Shown here one piece after another: positions 1 to 11,400 of a DNA stretch of 64,000 nucleotides; the first letter of the stretch is position 1, and every line of letters starts with the position of its first letter. The translations under genes were made by a program, and so were the position numbers. A model generated the notes under the pieces. It saw only the letters and a program-made list of their open reading frames with translations, did not search any database and was not told the DNA's origin. Source of the DNA: Bacteroidota bacterium. Lineage in GTDB: Bacteria; Bacteroidota; Bacteroidia; Cytophagales; Cyclobacteriaceae. Location: positions 1 through 64,000 of the forward strand of contig JAFEAL010000011.1 of the NCBI GenBank assembly GCA_018266435.1. Reading direction: 5' to 3'.

Positions 1-37
1 TGTCAAAATTTCCAGCCATTTACCGATCCGCTTATCG

Positions 38-3000
38 TTAAGTGTCTATTGTAGTTGAATTAAAATCCTTAGGGTGGCAATGAAACATTTCATTGAAAGA
101 CTTATAGAAATAGGATCTGCTGTTAAACCCGGTTTCGTAAATCACTTCTGAAACACTCATCGTGGAGTTTTTTAAGAGTTCGGCAGCCTTTTTCAGGCGG
201 TATTGCTTGATGAGACCATGAGGAGTAAGACCGGTCATTGTTTTGACTTTTTTGTACAGAGAAGCTTTGCTCATGCCTACCTCCTCACCAATTTCATCAG
301 CATTAAAATCTGGTTTACTTAAGTTTTTCTGAATACATGAAATAATTTTTGAAAAGAAAATATCTTCGCGCTCGCTAATCCCAAAAGAACTGTTAGCGAA
401 TTCGTTGGTTCCAAACATTTGAAATTTTTTACGAATCAGTTCCATACGTTCCAATAATTTTTCGATTCGAATAAAAAGATGCTCTGGGTGGAAAGGTTTG
501 GGAATGTAGGAATCTGCTCCTACTTGTAATCCTTCTATTCGGTTTTCAATTTCAACTTTTGCGGTTAGCAAGATTACTGAAATGTGACTGGTTTGAATGT
601 TTTCTTTTATTTTTTTACACAGAGCTAGCCCGTCCATGTCAGGCATCAGCACATCACTGATAACTAAATCCACTCGTTCTTCATCAAGTACGGCCAATGC
701 TTTTTTTCCATCACTGGCTTTGTAGACAGTATATTTAGAGGATAACATGCTCTCCAATAAATCGGTGATCTGATTGTTGTCATCAACTACCAGAATAGAA
801 TACAATGATTTGGCATTAACGCCCTCTTTTGCTTTATCTTGTTGGGGTGAGGACATATTGTGCTCAAATTCCTGCGATATTTTCTCCCCCAGGTTATCGG
901 CTACGTATGCAGTTTCGGTTTCTTTCACCGCTTCTTGCTGTTGAGATAAAACAGGTATGGAGATACTAAATGTACTTCCTTTACCTTCTTTGCTTACCAC
1001 ATCAATTTTTCCTCCATGAATAGAGACTAAGCTCTTGGTCAGCGAAAGTCCAATGCCTGTACTTTTTGAAAACCCAAACTCGTCAATAGGTGTGGTGGCG
1101 GTGTGATAGAAGTCGTCAAATATTCTCTCAACATTACCTGCAGCAATTCCCACTCCTTCATCTTTTATTATAAACGTAAAAAATGAACTGTTTTTTTCAA
1201 GCACGACAATTACTTTTCCGCCATTGTAGGAGTATTTGATGGCATTGGAGATTAGATTAATAAGTATTTTTTCTATTTTCTTTACGTCAATAATTAAGAG
1301 TAGTGTTTCATCATTTGTGTGAAATTCTAGATGGATATCGCGTTTAGCGGCATATTGCTGAAACGACTCAATTATTTGTTGGATAAATGGGATCAGGTCA
1401 ATAGAAGACAGTTCCAGTTTATCCTTTCCACTTTCAATTTTTCTGAACTGAATAAGTTCTTCAATTAGTTTTTGTAAACGAATCGAGTTGCTGTAAATTA
1501 TGTTTAACTGGCTTTTAGTAACTTGGTCAATGTTTTTTTGTAGCAATGATGAGACGGGCCCCAGAATAAGTGTAAGTGGTGTGCGAAATTCATGGGCGAT
1601 GTTGGTATAAAATCTTAATTTATAATCGTTTAATTCCTTTTGTTGCTGAACTTTATAGCGTTCTATAGCTGCTGCTTTTTTTGTCCGGGATCGAAAACGA
1701 ATATATAACACAATCAACACCTGAATACCAATGACAATTAAAACGTATAGCAAGTAGGCCCAGATGGTTTTCCAAAAAGGAGGGGTAATAACGATACTTA
1801 ATGTTTTAGGAGTTGTGCACCATACCCCGTTTTCGTTGGTGTATTTTATTTTCAGGTTATACTGGCCGGGCGGAATATTAGTTAATGAAATGGATTGTTG
1901 CGGCCCTAAGTCGTTCCAGCCTTTATCAAAATTTTCAAGCACATAAGAAAATTTACTCTTTTCTTTATTCCAATAATCCAATGTAGTGAATGAAAAGCTG
2001 ATGAAATTTTGATTGTACTTAAGTTGTAGTTTAGTAACAAAATCAATATTAGTTTGTAATACGCCATTTTCATCGTGTGCTTTTACCGGCTTGTTGTAAA
2101 GCACAAAATCATTGATTACTAGTTTAGGGAAGTCTGTTGACAGACTTAGCTTTGATGGCTGAATGATGTCCAGGCCATTAGTACCGCCAAAGTATAGGTT
2201 TTCTGAAATTCGCGAAGCAAAAGAGGCACCGTCTGTATACTCGCTGTTAAGTAACCCGTCTTCGTTATCAAAATTTGTAAATAGATTGGTTTTTCTATTA
2301 TACATGACCAGGCCACGATTTGTAGAAAGCCAGATATTTGAGTTTTTATCTTCTTGAATTCCATGAATGGTATTATTGACCAAGCCTTCTCGTGCGGTAA
2401 ATTGATTGGTTTGATACTTCGAAAATTTTAGTGATAACCTGCTAAGTCCACCACTGGTACCCACCCACAGTTCCTCTTTATCATTAATGAATAGGCTAAG
2501 CACATCATTATTGCACAACCTTATTTTTTCTTTAATGTTGGCTTCAATATGTTCTTCTATTTTTTTAGTAATGGTGTTGTATCGGTATATTCCACCACCC
2601 CGTGTACCAAACCATAAGCTATTCGGTTTATCTTCTAATATGGTGTAAACAATATTGCTTTTAATGGAGCTATACGAGTTATCGGACGAATGTTTTATCT
2701 GATCGAATTCGGTTAACTGATACTGATTTTTTTTTGTTTTGGTTATTTTTAAATGAATAACTCCATACCCACTTGTGCCCAACCAAAGATCATTATAAGA
2801 GTCAACACAAATAGCGTAAACCGAACTGAACATGATGGAAGTCTTGTTTTCAAAATCGCGAGGAAAATGGAAAAGTCTATTTGTTTTACTTTCCAACATA
2901 TCTATACCCTCACCGTCTACACCAATCCAAAGGTTACCTGTATGGTCTTTTTTTAAAGAGAGTACGGCATTATTACTTAACCCATTTTTAGTGTTGATTA

Positions 3001-4156
3001 TTTTATTGTGATCTTTAGTCTTTTCTAAAATATTTACGCCTCCTCCTCGCGTGCCAATAAATAAAGTTCCGGTATTATCTTCATAAATCGACCTTATGAT
3101 GCTATGGGATAGTAATTTTTTTTGAGGGGATCCGGCAGATATTGAATAAAACATCTTTTCACGGTTTAAAAATTTATACACGCCATCACCATCTGTACCC
3201 ACCCAAATCAAATCTTGGATAGTTTCTGAGATTGAAAGAATCTTTATTCCTTTATTTTTTAGAATGGGGAAATAATCATCCATCCGGATTGACTTTAATA
3301 AACCGCGATAGGTTATAATTTTAAATACCTGACCTGATTCGGTGCCTACCCAAAGAAATTGCTTATTCATTGATTCTGACAATGAACTGATGTGCGTATT
3401 GCCCAGAGGTACAATCGGTGTTTCTTGCACAATGTTTGATAAATTGAAAAAGATAAGATTTCCATTACTGGCATAACACATGAAATACTGATCATTTAAC
3501 TGCAAGAACTTGTGGTAAACGAAGGGATCAGGAAGTGATATTTGTTTTGAAAATAATACCTGATTTTTGAGGCAGCATTGTATTTTTCCATCCTTACCAA
3601 GCATGTAAAAAAGCCCCTTATAGCATCCGATATTAATAACTTGGGTTAACCATTCAGCGGAAATATCTTTAAACTCAACATCTTCAAAACCTTTTTTATT
3701 TTTGTTATACCGCTTTATTCCTTCACCAATATTACTTACCCACAGTGCTGAGTCAGGGCCAATGCATGCCCGAATGTTATACTCCAGAAACGGAACATCA
3801 TTTAGGCTGTCTAAATAACTGCTGAATGTTTCTGTATCACGATTATACAGATTTATTCCCCGGTGAGTAATTACCCATAAATTGCCCGCTCCATCTTCTA
3901 AAACATCCCTGATGACATTATTGCTTATCGTTCCCTTTTGATAAGAATCTGGCTTATAGATTTTTATGTTACTGCCATCGTATCGATCAAGCCCATCCCA
4001 CGTACCTAACCACACGTACTCAAACTTATCCATATACACAGAGGTAATAGCAGAATTAGAAATATTAGCCTCTTTACCTACGTGCTGGTAAGGTAGTGCA
4101 AAGCCCGAGTCTTGCGGGGGATAAAAAAAAGTAAAAAGCAATAGAAGCAAACTCAT
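38..4156 (-). CDS. Hybrid two-component system sensor/regulator (HTCS)
   Basis: One-piece sensor and transcription factor of the kind that controls polysaccharide-utilisation loci in Bacteroidota. A leucine-rich signal segment is followed by a periplasmic two-component beta-propeller with many repeats of the form 'I.ED..G.LWVGT.GG', a Y_Y_Y domain (about residues 725-790), a membrane helix (about 797-822), a HisKA/HATPase_c kinase with phospho-acceptor His855 in AHEFRTPL, a receiver with Asp1168 in SDVLMPDMDG, and a C-terminal AraC-type helix-turn-helix. I chose ATG 4156 (MSLLLLLF); an in-frame TTG at 4183 would add nine residues but spoil the signal peptide. It faces the GH130-MFS-SusCD genes, so it most likely activates them when a glycan fragment binds the propeller. 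The ligand is unknown. About 1372 residues, typical of the family. Confidence 0.95.
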   Translation of the reverse strand: MSLLLLLFTFFYPPQDSGFALPYQHVGKEANISNSAITSVYMDKFEYVWLGTWDGLDRYDGSNIKIYKPDSYQKGTISNNVIRDVLEDGAGNLWVITHRGINLYNRDTETFSSYLDSLNDVPFLEYNIRACIGPDSALWVSNIGEGIKRYNKNKKGFEDVEFKDISAEWLTQVINIGCYKGLFYMLGKDGKIQCCLKNQVLFSKQISLPDPFVYHKFLQLNDQYFMCYASNGNLIFFNLSNIVQETPIVPLGNTHISSLSESMNKQFLWVGTESGQVFKIITYRGLLKSIRMDDYFPILKNKGIKILSISETIQDLIWVGTDGDGVYKFLNREKMFYSISAGSPQKKLLSHSIIRSIYEDNTGTLFIGTRGGGVNILEKTKDHNKIINTKNGLSNNAVLSLKKDHTGNLWIGVDGEGIDMLESKTNRLFHFPRDFENKTSIMFSSVYAICVDSYNDLWLGTSGYGVIHLKITKTKKNQYQLTEFDQIKHSSDNSYSSIKSNIVYTILEDKPNSLWFGTRGGGIYRYNTITKKIEEHIEANIKEKIRLCNNDVLSLFINDKEELWVGTSGGLSRLSLKFSKYQTNQFTAREGLVNNTIHGIQEDKNSNIWLSTNRGLVMYNRKTNLFTNFDNEDGLLNSEYTDGASFASRISENLYFGGTNGLDIIQPSKLSLSTDFPKLVINDFVLYNKPVKAHDENGVLQTNIDFVTKLQLKYNQNFISFSFTTLDYWNKEKSKFSYVLENFDKGWNDLGPQQSISLTNIPPGQYNLKIKYTNENGVWCTTPKTLSIVITPPFWKTIWAYLLYVLIVIGIQVLIVLYIRFRSRTKKAAAIERYKVQQQKELNDYKLRFYTNIAHEFRTPLTLILGPVSSLLQKNIDQVTKSQLNIIYSNSIRLQKLIEELIQFRKIESGKDKLELSSIDLIPFIQQIIESFQQYAAKRDIHLEFHTNDETLLLIIDVKKIEKILINLISNAIKYSYNGGKVIVVLEKNSSFFTFIIKDEGVGIAAGNVERIFDDFYHTATTPIDEFGFSKSTGIGLSLTKSLVSIHGGKIDVVSKEGKGSTFSISIPVLSQQQEAVKETETAYVADNLGEKISQEFEHNMSSPQQDKAKEGVNAKSLYSILVVDDNNQITDLLESMLSSKYTVYKASDGKKALAVLDEERVDLVISDVLMPDMDGLALCKKIKENIQTSHISVILLTAKVEIENRIEGLQVGADSYIPKPFHPEHLFIRIEKLLERMELIRKKFQMFGTNEFANSSFGISEREDIFFSKIISCIQKNLSKPDFNADEIGEEVGMSKASLYKKVKTMTGLTPHGLIKQYRLKKAAELLKNSTMSVSEVIYETGFNSRSYFYKSFNEMFHCHPKDFNSTTIDT

Positions 4157-4357
4157 ACCATTCAAATCAACTGATAATACCAAAATTAGGAAATAGTCAT
4201 GCTCTGTGCTGCATATAGTTGTACACCCGGTGATTTGTTTGTCCTCTTGGTTCTTTTTTAGCTACAAAAAACAATACAATGAACTTTATAAATTCCATAG
4301 AGGACGTTTGCGGTACCGTTTTCAATAAAATTTGCATTACACAAAAAGAAAACGCCT

Positions 4358-5431
4358 GTGAGTACGTCTTTTGCTTTAGTTAAGCGATCAGCACATAACC
4401 CCATTCTTACGCCAAAGGACGTTAGGCCCAGTTCTGAGTTAATGAATATTGAATGTCTTCTCAATCCTGGGGTATTTACATTTAAAAATAAGATTTGGTT
4501 GTTATTGCGAGTAGCAGAACGCCCCGAGCAAAACAAAGAATTGATTACTGTGCCCGTGTATGGCGAGCATGGGGACATAAAAATGATTTCATTTAAAAAA
4601 AATGATCCGTTGTTGGATAATAGCGACCCGAGAGTACTCAGTTATAATGGAAAAAACTACCTCACAACAATATCTCATCTGCGATTAGTTTGTAGTGATA
4701 ATGGTGAAAATTTTTACGAACCTAATGGATTGAATTCCATTTTCGGCCAAGGACAGTTGGAGGAATACGGTATTGAAGATTGCCGAGTAACCCAAATTGA
4801 GCACACATATTATTTAACCTATACCATGGTGTCTTCGGTGGGCGTGGGGGTAGGCTTGATCCAAACAGATGACTGGATAAATTTTGAGCGCAAGGGTATG
4901 ATCTTTCCTCCCCACAACAAAGACTGTGCAATTTTTAACGAAAAAATTAATGGAAAATACTACGCGTTACATAGGCCGACTAGCCCGCAATTAGGAGGAA
5001 ACTATATTTGGCTGGCAGAGTCTAATGATTTAGTTCATTGGGGCAATCATAAGTGTGTAGCCACTACACGGTTAGGAAAATGGGATAGTGCCCGTATAGG
5101 TGCTGGTGCTGCCCCCATTAAAACAGAAGAAGGCTGGTTGGAAATATATCATGGTGCCGATGAGAAACACCGATATTGTTTGGGTGCATTATTATTGGAC
5201 TTGAAGGACCCGTCAAAGGTGATAGCCCGAAGCCAGAATCCGATTATGGAACCGGCAGTTGATTACGAGTTGAATGGTTTTTTTGGTAATGTCATTTTTA
5301 CAAATGGGCATATAGTAAAGGGAGACACCATTACTATGTATTACGGAGCCAGCGATGAAGTCATCTGTAGCGCTGACCTCTCCATAAAGTCTGTCCTGAA
5401 CTCTCTCCACGCAACCCAAGCTTGTATATGA
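4358..5431 (+). CDS. Glycoside hydrolase family 130 enzyme (mannoside phosphorylase or mannosidase)
   Basis: Five-bladed beta-propeller GH130 protein of 357 residues with no signal peptide, so cytoplasmic. Family marks include NPILTP near the N-terminus, GIEDCR (138-143, Asp141 being the likely catalytic acid), PHNKD (185-189) and the late IGAGAAPI...YHG block. Known GH130 members act on beta-mannosides, either by phosphorolysis to mannose-1-phosphate or by hydrolysis. I cannot decide between these, nor between beta-1,2 and beta-1,4 linkage, from sequence alone. The start is GTG 4358; no in-frame ATG lies between it and the upstream stop at 4298. It is the first plus-strand gene facing the regulator and overlaps the transporter gene by 4 bp (ATGA), so import and breakdown are probably co-translated. 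Confidence 0.9.
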   Translation: MSTSFALVKRSAHNPILTPKDVRPSSELMNIECLLNPGVFTFKNKIWLLLRVAERPEQNKELITVPVYGEHGDIKMISFKKNDPLLDNSDPRVLSYNGKNYLTTISHLRLVCSDNGENFYEPNGLNSIFGQGQLEEYGIEDCRVTQIEHTYYLTYTMVSSVGVGVGLIQTDDWINFERKGMIFPPHNKDCAIFNEKINGKYYALHRPTSPQLGGNYIWLAESNDLVHWGNHKCVATTRLGKWDSARIGAGAAPIKTEEGWLEIYHGADEKHRYCLGALLLDLKDPSKVIARSQNPIMEPAVDYELNGFFGNVIFTNGHIVKGDTITMYYGASDEVICSADLSIKSVLNSLHATQACI

Positions 5432-6693
5432 CAGTAGCTTCAGTATTGAAAAGACCCGCAAAGGAGTATTCGTATTTCTTGTCGTTGCCACAAACTACAC
5501 GAGTATTGTTAATCACTAACATGGTTTATGCATTCGTTCTGCCAGTAATTGAAATTTTTGTAGGGGCATACATTATGAGAAACTCTAACGACCCTTCTAA
5601 AGTGGCTGCTTATCAGTTATCGGTTTATACGGGTATACCTATCACTTTTTACATTAATGGTTTTCTGCTGAGACGTGTTAAAATTTCAAATTTATACAGT
5701 TTCGGAATGTTACTGAGTGGATTTTCAATGGTGATTATGATGAGTCTTACCAACTTATCTTCACTGGGCATAAGTGTGGCAGGCATATTAATGGGCTGCT
5801 CATTTGGTTTTTTCTGGGCCAACCGCGATTACCTGGCCCTTAACTCAACAGACGACTCAACCCGAAACTATTACTATGGTTTAGAGACTTTCTTCTATAC
5901 CATCACGTACATTATCATACCCATCATTGTAGGATATTTTTTGATGAGTACCGAGCAAAGTAATTGGCTTGGCGGAAATATTAACATGGCGTATCGGATT
6001 GTTACTGTTGCCGTTTTTTTACTGACCATAGTATCGAGCATAATGATCCATCAAGGAGATTTTAAGAATCCTGTTCAGAAAAAGTTTGTTTTCTTCAAGT
6101 TTCATTCTTTGTGGAAAAAACTGATTGCATTAGCTAGCTTAAAAGGGTTGGCCCAAGGTTATTTAGTTACCGCTCCGGCCATTTTGATCATGCGCTTGGT
6201 AGGAAACGAAGGCTCACTTGGTATGGTACAAGGAGTAAGCGGAGTGCTCACCGCTTTTTTATTGTACTTATTGGGACGAACCACTAAACCATCGCATCGC
6301 ATTTACATTTTTTCTGTAGGCTTATTTATTTTTCTAATCGGAACAATTGTAAACGGAATATTATTTTCAGCCACTGGCGTAGTCTTTTTTGTGCTTTGTA
6401 AAGTATTGTTTACACCACTACATGACATTGCTTATTTTCCCATCGAAATGAAAGTGATTGATGTGGTGGCTAAAATTGAAAACCGAAATGAGTTTGCGTA
6501 TATCTTCAACCATGAATTTGGACTTTACATCGGCAGGTTTGCTGGTCTTATTTTATTTATTTGTTTAGCACAATATGTTTCAGAAGACTTTGCACTGAAG
6601 TACGCCTTGATCATTATTGCATTTGTACAATTGGCGTCAATTCCTCTCGCAAAAAATATTATCACAAAGGCAAATCAACTTACGGGAGTATGA
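5428..6693 (+). CDS. MFS-type sugar transporter
   Basis: Integral membrane protein of about 421 residues with roughly twelve hydrophobic helices and no signal peptide, resembling major facilitator superfamily carriers. A cytoplasmic-loop pattern (FWANRDYLALNSTDD) follows helix four or five. It overlaps GH130 by ATGA at 5428-5431 and overlaps the next gene by ATGA at 6690-6693. A TTG six bases upstream (5422) is possible, but ATG 5428 gives the typical overlap. From its position next to GH130 it probably moves oligosaccharides, perhaps mannosides, from periplasm to cytoplasm; substrate is inference. Confidence 0.85.
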   Translation: MTVASVLKRPAKEYSYFLSLPQTTRVLLITNMVYAFVLPVIEIFVGAYIMRNSNDPSKVAAYQLSVYTGIPITFYINGFLLRRVKISNLYSFGMLLSGFSMVIMMSLTNLSSLGISVAGILMGCSFGFFWANRDYLALNSTDDSTRNYYYGLETFFYTITYIIIPIIVGYFLMSTEQSNWLGGNINMAYRIVTVAVFLLTIVSSIMIHQGDFKNPVQKKFVFFKFHSLWKKLIALASLKGLAQGYLVTAPAILIMRLVGNEGSLGMVQGVSGVLTAFLLYLLGRTTKPSHRIYIFSVGLFIFLIGTIVNGILFSATGVVFFVLCKVLFTPLHDIAYFPIEMKVIDVVAKIENRNEFAYIFNHEFGLYIGRFAGLILFICLAQYVSEDFALKYALIIIAFVQLASIPLAKNIITKANQLTGV

Positions 6694-8435
6694 AAATAAA
6701 ATTACATACTTCATATGCTTTGTTGGGCATTCTTTATGGCTCAGTAGTTTCTTGTGCAAATGATAATAAAACCACTGAGCAAGTCAGCATAGAGAGAATA
6801 GCTAATATGCCTGATCATCCGCAACCGTATAAAATGATTGATTGGTATGAGAAGGCGCATAATTTTGATCAATATATTTTCAATGCCGGGCAGAAGGGAA
6901 AATTTTTGCCCTTTATTTGGAGTGATTCATCCAAAAGAAATTTTGATCAAAACACATTCGGACTGTACACGGCAGTAGGTGATGTGCGGCAGGGGCCACA
7001 AGGCAATGTTGAGTTTCACGAAGCAATCTGCACGATGGGTTCTTTGTTGGGGGCTGGCCTGGTGGGTATTGATAAAACCAACCAGAATAATAAGAATTAT
7101 ATAAAAATGATTCAGAATTATTTCAATTCTGAAAATGGTTGGAATATAATGATGGACAACACCAACCCCAAGGTAGCCTCGTTAGGAGGTGGGTATGGGC
7201 GCGATTGGTGGTACGATATTTTTCCCAACGTTCTCTTTTATGGAATCTGTGATTTGTTTCCAAATGTTTCTCGTGCTGATAGTTTACAACATCTGATTGC
7301 CGAACGATTTTATAAAGCAGATTCGGTACTAAAAGGTAATTATAATTACTCGTTTTTTGACTACGCTAAATTACAAGGAGTATCTAATACTATTCCACAT
7401 CAACAAGATGCAGCAGCAGGTCATGCCTATGTACTTCTTTGTGCGTATGAAAAATTTCACGACCCACGCTATTTATCGGCTGCCAAATCGGCAATGAATT
7501 CTTTTATCAGTCAGAAAGAAAGTCGTTTTTATGAAGTACTCATGCCATTCGGAGCATTAGTAGCCGCACGGTTAAACGCAGAATATGGAGGCAGCTATGA
7601 CATTAAAAAAATATTGAATTGGACTTTTGATGGCTGCAAAGCAAATGACGGAAGAACAGGCTGGGGGGTAATTGCCGAGCGTTGGGGCAACTATGATGTG
7701 CATGGATTGCAAGGTAGTATTACAGACGGAGGAGGATATGCTTTTCTTATGAATTCATTTGATTTAGCCTGGCCTTTGGTGCCTATGGTTCGCTATGATA
7801 ATCGTTTTGCTAATGCCATAGGTAAATGGATGTTAAATGTTGCCAATGCGGCCCGGCTAATGTACCCTTATGAAATAGATGATGAACATCAATGGTTAAG
7901 CGAAAAAAAGCAAATCACAAAAAATGTAATTGCCTATGAGGGGCTTAGAAAAGAAGATTTTGTTTATCGTAAAAAAACAATGGAAGGAGTAAGCCCGGTT
8001 GCTTTAGGAGACGGCCCGCAATGGGCTAAGGGTCAGCCTCAGGAATCGATGTTCAGTCTTTACAGCTCAGCTCAAGTAGGAATTTTCGGATCGATTATCC
8101 GAAAAACAAACGTAGATCAGATTTTACAGATTAACTGTACCGCAACGGATTTTTATAAAAAGAAATCCTTTCCTACGTATTTATACTTTAACCCGTATGA
8201 CAGCGCAAAGTCAATTATTTTTCATAATGATCAACATACCCCTGTTGATTTATACGATGTGCTTTCGAAACGAGTAATAGCTGAAAATACAAATGATGAC
8301 TGTCTTTTTTCTGTTGAAAAAAAATCGTCCAGGCTTATTGTAGTATTACCGCACAAAGTGCCAGTAACCGTTGCAGACGGTTTATACCGTGCTGGTGATA
8401 CTGTAGTTGCCTATCAACCTACAAGCAAAAATTAA
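6690..8435 (+). CDS. Lipoprotein of unrecognised family, candidate glycan-degrading enzyme
   Basis: A 581-residue lipoprotein: signal peptide then lipobox VVSC with Cys22. I start it at ATG 6690, which overlaps the transporter stop; a longer reading from 6561 would run through the transporter in another frame. The mature part has aromatic and acidic motifs (GRDWWYDIFPNV; the block ending in YAFLMNSF; W.LNVANAARLMYP) and looks mainly alpha-helical, reminiscent of (alpha/alpha)6-toroid glycosidases and lyases. I do not recognise the family. The N-terminal domain of the protein at 14359-17484 is a clear paralogue with the same motif order. Location between transporter and SusC suggests a role in cutting or binding the target glycan at the cell envelope. 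Confidence 0.8.
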   Translation: MKIKLHTSYALLGILYGSVVSCANDNKTTEQVSIERIANMPDHPQPYKMIDWYEKAHNFDQYIFNAGQKGKFLPFIWSDSSKRNFDQNTFGLYTAVGDVRQGPQGNVEFHEAICTMGSLLGAGLVGIDKTNQNNKNYIKMIQNYFNSENGWNIMMDNTNPKVASLGGGYGRDWWYDIFPNVLFYGICDLFPNVSRADSLQHLIAERFYKADSVLKGNYNYSFFDYAKLQGVSNTIPHQQDAAAGHAYVLLCAYEKFHDPRYLSAAKSAMNSFISQKESRFYEVLMPFGALVAARLNAEYGGSYDIKKILNWTFDGCKANDGRTGWGVIAERWGNYDVHGLQGSITDGGGYAFLMNSFDLAWPLVPMVRYDNRFANAIGKWMLNVANAARLMYPYEIDDEHQWLSEKKQITKNVIAYEGLRKEDFVYRKKTMEGVSPVALGDGPQWAKGQPQESMFSLYSSAQVGIFGSIIRKTNVDQILQINCTATDFYKKKSFPTYLYFNPYDSAKSIIFHNDQHTPVDLYDVLSKRVIAENTNDDCLFSVEKKSSRLIVVLPHKVPVTVADGLYRAGDTVVAYQPTSKN

Positions 8436-8444
8436 TCATAACCT

Positions 8445-11400
8445 ATGAAGAACAAATTCTTATTTGGGTGTACGGTTCTGCTAACGGTTGCGTGTTATAC
8501 CAATATTGTATTTGCACAGAGCATCGTATCAGGAACGATAAAGGATGAAAGCAATGAATCGATGGTAGGGGTTACGGTTCAGTTAAAAGGTTCAGGAACA
8601 GGAACTTTATCTGACAATGACGGAAAATTTACGCTGCAAGTTCCATCGGGTGGGATAGGCAAAGGCATTTTGGTTGTTTCTTATGTTGGGTTTGTTACAC
8701 AAGAGTTGCCGCTAAATGATCAGACATTTTTTTCAATTATAATGAAAGAAGATTTAACCTCTTTAAATGAGGTTGTAGTTACCGGTTATCAATCTGAGGA
8801 AAAAAATAAAATACTCGGGGCGGTGTTCTCCGTAAAAAGCGAGCTCATCACTAAGATTCCTGTAGCCGGAATTGACCAGGCTATCCAGGGGAGGATACCT
8901 GGTGTTGTGGTAACTCAAAATACCGGTGCTCCGGGCTCGGGTGTAATTGTTCGCGTCAGGGGAGTTGGTTCGTTAAATAGCAATAACCAACCGCTCTATG
9001 TTATTGATGGTGTGCCCACAATGGATGCTACCGCCATAGCACCTCAAGATATTCAGTCGCTGACTGTATTAAAAGATGCCAGCGCAGCCGCGCTTTATGG
9101 AGCAAGGGCAGCTAATGGAGTGGTACTCATCACAACAAAGATGAGTGAATCAAACAAATTAGTCATTTCTTACAACGGACAAACCGGTGTGCAGGCGCCC
9201 ACTCGCCTTGTACCTATGGCAAGTACATCACAATATGTGTCAATTTACAATGAAGCTGCACGCACCGATAATGCAGACTTACCCAGTTTTTTGCAAAGAC
9301 CCCTCATATCAAATCAGTTGGCAGCTACCTTACCAAATATCAATCAGGTAAAGGCAATTATGCAGCCTGATGCATCGATAACACTTCACAGCCTTTCATT
9401 TTCAGGTGGCGAAGGTAAAACAAGATTTTTTTTGGCAGGAAGTTATTTCAAACAAAACGGAATCATTAAGGCCAGCGATTACACCCGCCTAACTACCCGA
9501 ATCAATGTTGAATCTGAATTGAAAAAATGGCTGAAGACCGGAATAAACCTCAACATATCACACGCTATTACAGATCAGGTGGGAAGTTCAGGAGATGGGG
9601 CAGGAGGTAATGGGGGAAGTGTAGTTCGCTACGCTTATTTCCGTTCACCGGCTATTCCCATTTATGATTCTACAGGAAACTTTGTTGATAAGCCCGATCG
9701 TTATGATTTGTTTGGTGATGGGTATAACCCTGTAGGTATGTTAGCCTACAATCAAAACAAACTCAAAGCTGATCGCATATTTGGAAGATATTTTATTACG
9801 CTAACCCCTCTCGAAGGACTTACATTTACTTCGAGTATCGGTGTGGATTTAACCAGCCAAAACCTTCGCAGGTTTGATCGCAATTGGGGAACCGTTCTTC
9901 GAATTAATAACCCCAATAGGCTGACTGTTGCAGATGACCGCAACAGTACCTACACGTTCAGCAATTATGCCACATACACCCGATCATTTGGTAAACAAAA
10001 CTTCACATTGCTTGCTGGCACTGAGGCCATCAAAACAACACTTTATGATATAACTGCTACCGACACACAGTTTGCCAACCAAAACAGTACGTTAGTTTAC
10101 CTGGGCAATGGCCTGGGTCAAAAAACATTAGCCGAAAGTCAGCAAGGCAATGCGTTACTTTCCTTTTTTGGAAAATTAAGTTATGACTTAGATCAAAAAT
10201 ATTTTGCGTCAGTAACTCTGAGAAGAGATGGGTCTTCACGCTTTGGGGCATCCAATCGTTATGGAAATTTTTATGCAGGATCATTGGGATGGAGAATAGA
10301 CAGAGAAAGTTTTTTAAAAAATACACAATGGTTGGATAAACTTTTTCTCAGAGGAGGTTACGGAGTAGTGGGTAATCAGGAAATTCCCAACTATGCTTTC
10401 TCAGATCAATACGGGGTAATGTATAACTACCCTTTTGGAGGTGCTAAAAATATTGGGTATGCTGTTTCTCAATTGGGCAATGCAAACATAAAATGGGAAT
10501 CGAGTAATCAGTTTAATATCGGTACCGACATAGCCATTTGGAATGGCAAGCTATCAGCATCCATTGATTATTTCAGTAAAATAACTTCTGATCTTCTTAA
10601 TAATCAACCTATTGCCACCTCAGCAGGGCTGGCGGCTTCACCCATTGTGAACAACGGCAAAATACTAAATAGAGGATTTGAGTTTTCTCTCAGTTATACT
10701 GACAAGATTGGTGAACTGAGTTACACCATCAGCCCCAACGCTGGGCTGCTTCACAATGAAGTACTTTCAGTTAATTCGCCAATACCTGGTGGTTTGTACG
10801 GATCTCAGTATGTTACGCTGACAGAAAAGGGATATCCGGTGGGGTCATTTTACATGTTGGAGATGAGCGGAATATTTCAAAATGCCACAGATATTTTTAC
10901 AAATGCCGTGCAAGGGCCCAGTACGGGTATTTCGAGAATTCAACCGGGCGATGTAAAATTTAAAGATCAAAATGGAGATGGTGTTATTGATCAGAATGAC
11001 CGCAAGCATGTGGGCAGTGCTATTCCAAAAATTAGCGGTGGATTAAATTTCAGTGCAAGTTATAAAGGGTTCGATCTTTCGGTATTTTTTCAGGGAGCCT
11101 ACGGTCAAAAAATTCTTTCGGTATTGAATCGCGACATCGAAGGATTTTACAGGCCATTTAATGTTACCGAACGATATTTTAAAAATCACTGGACTGGGGA
11201 AGGAACATCCAATCAATATCCCCGTGCATCATGGAATGCTTCCGGAAACAACACTCAAATATCCACTCGATTTCTGGAATCAGGTTCCTACACTCGATTA
11301 AAAAATCTTCAGATTGGCTACACACTGTCTAAGCAATTGGTGCAGCGTTATGGATTAACCAGTTTACGGATTTATTTCTCGGGAACAAATTTATTCACCT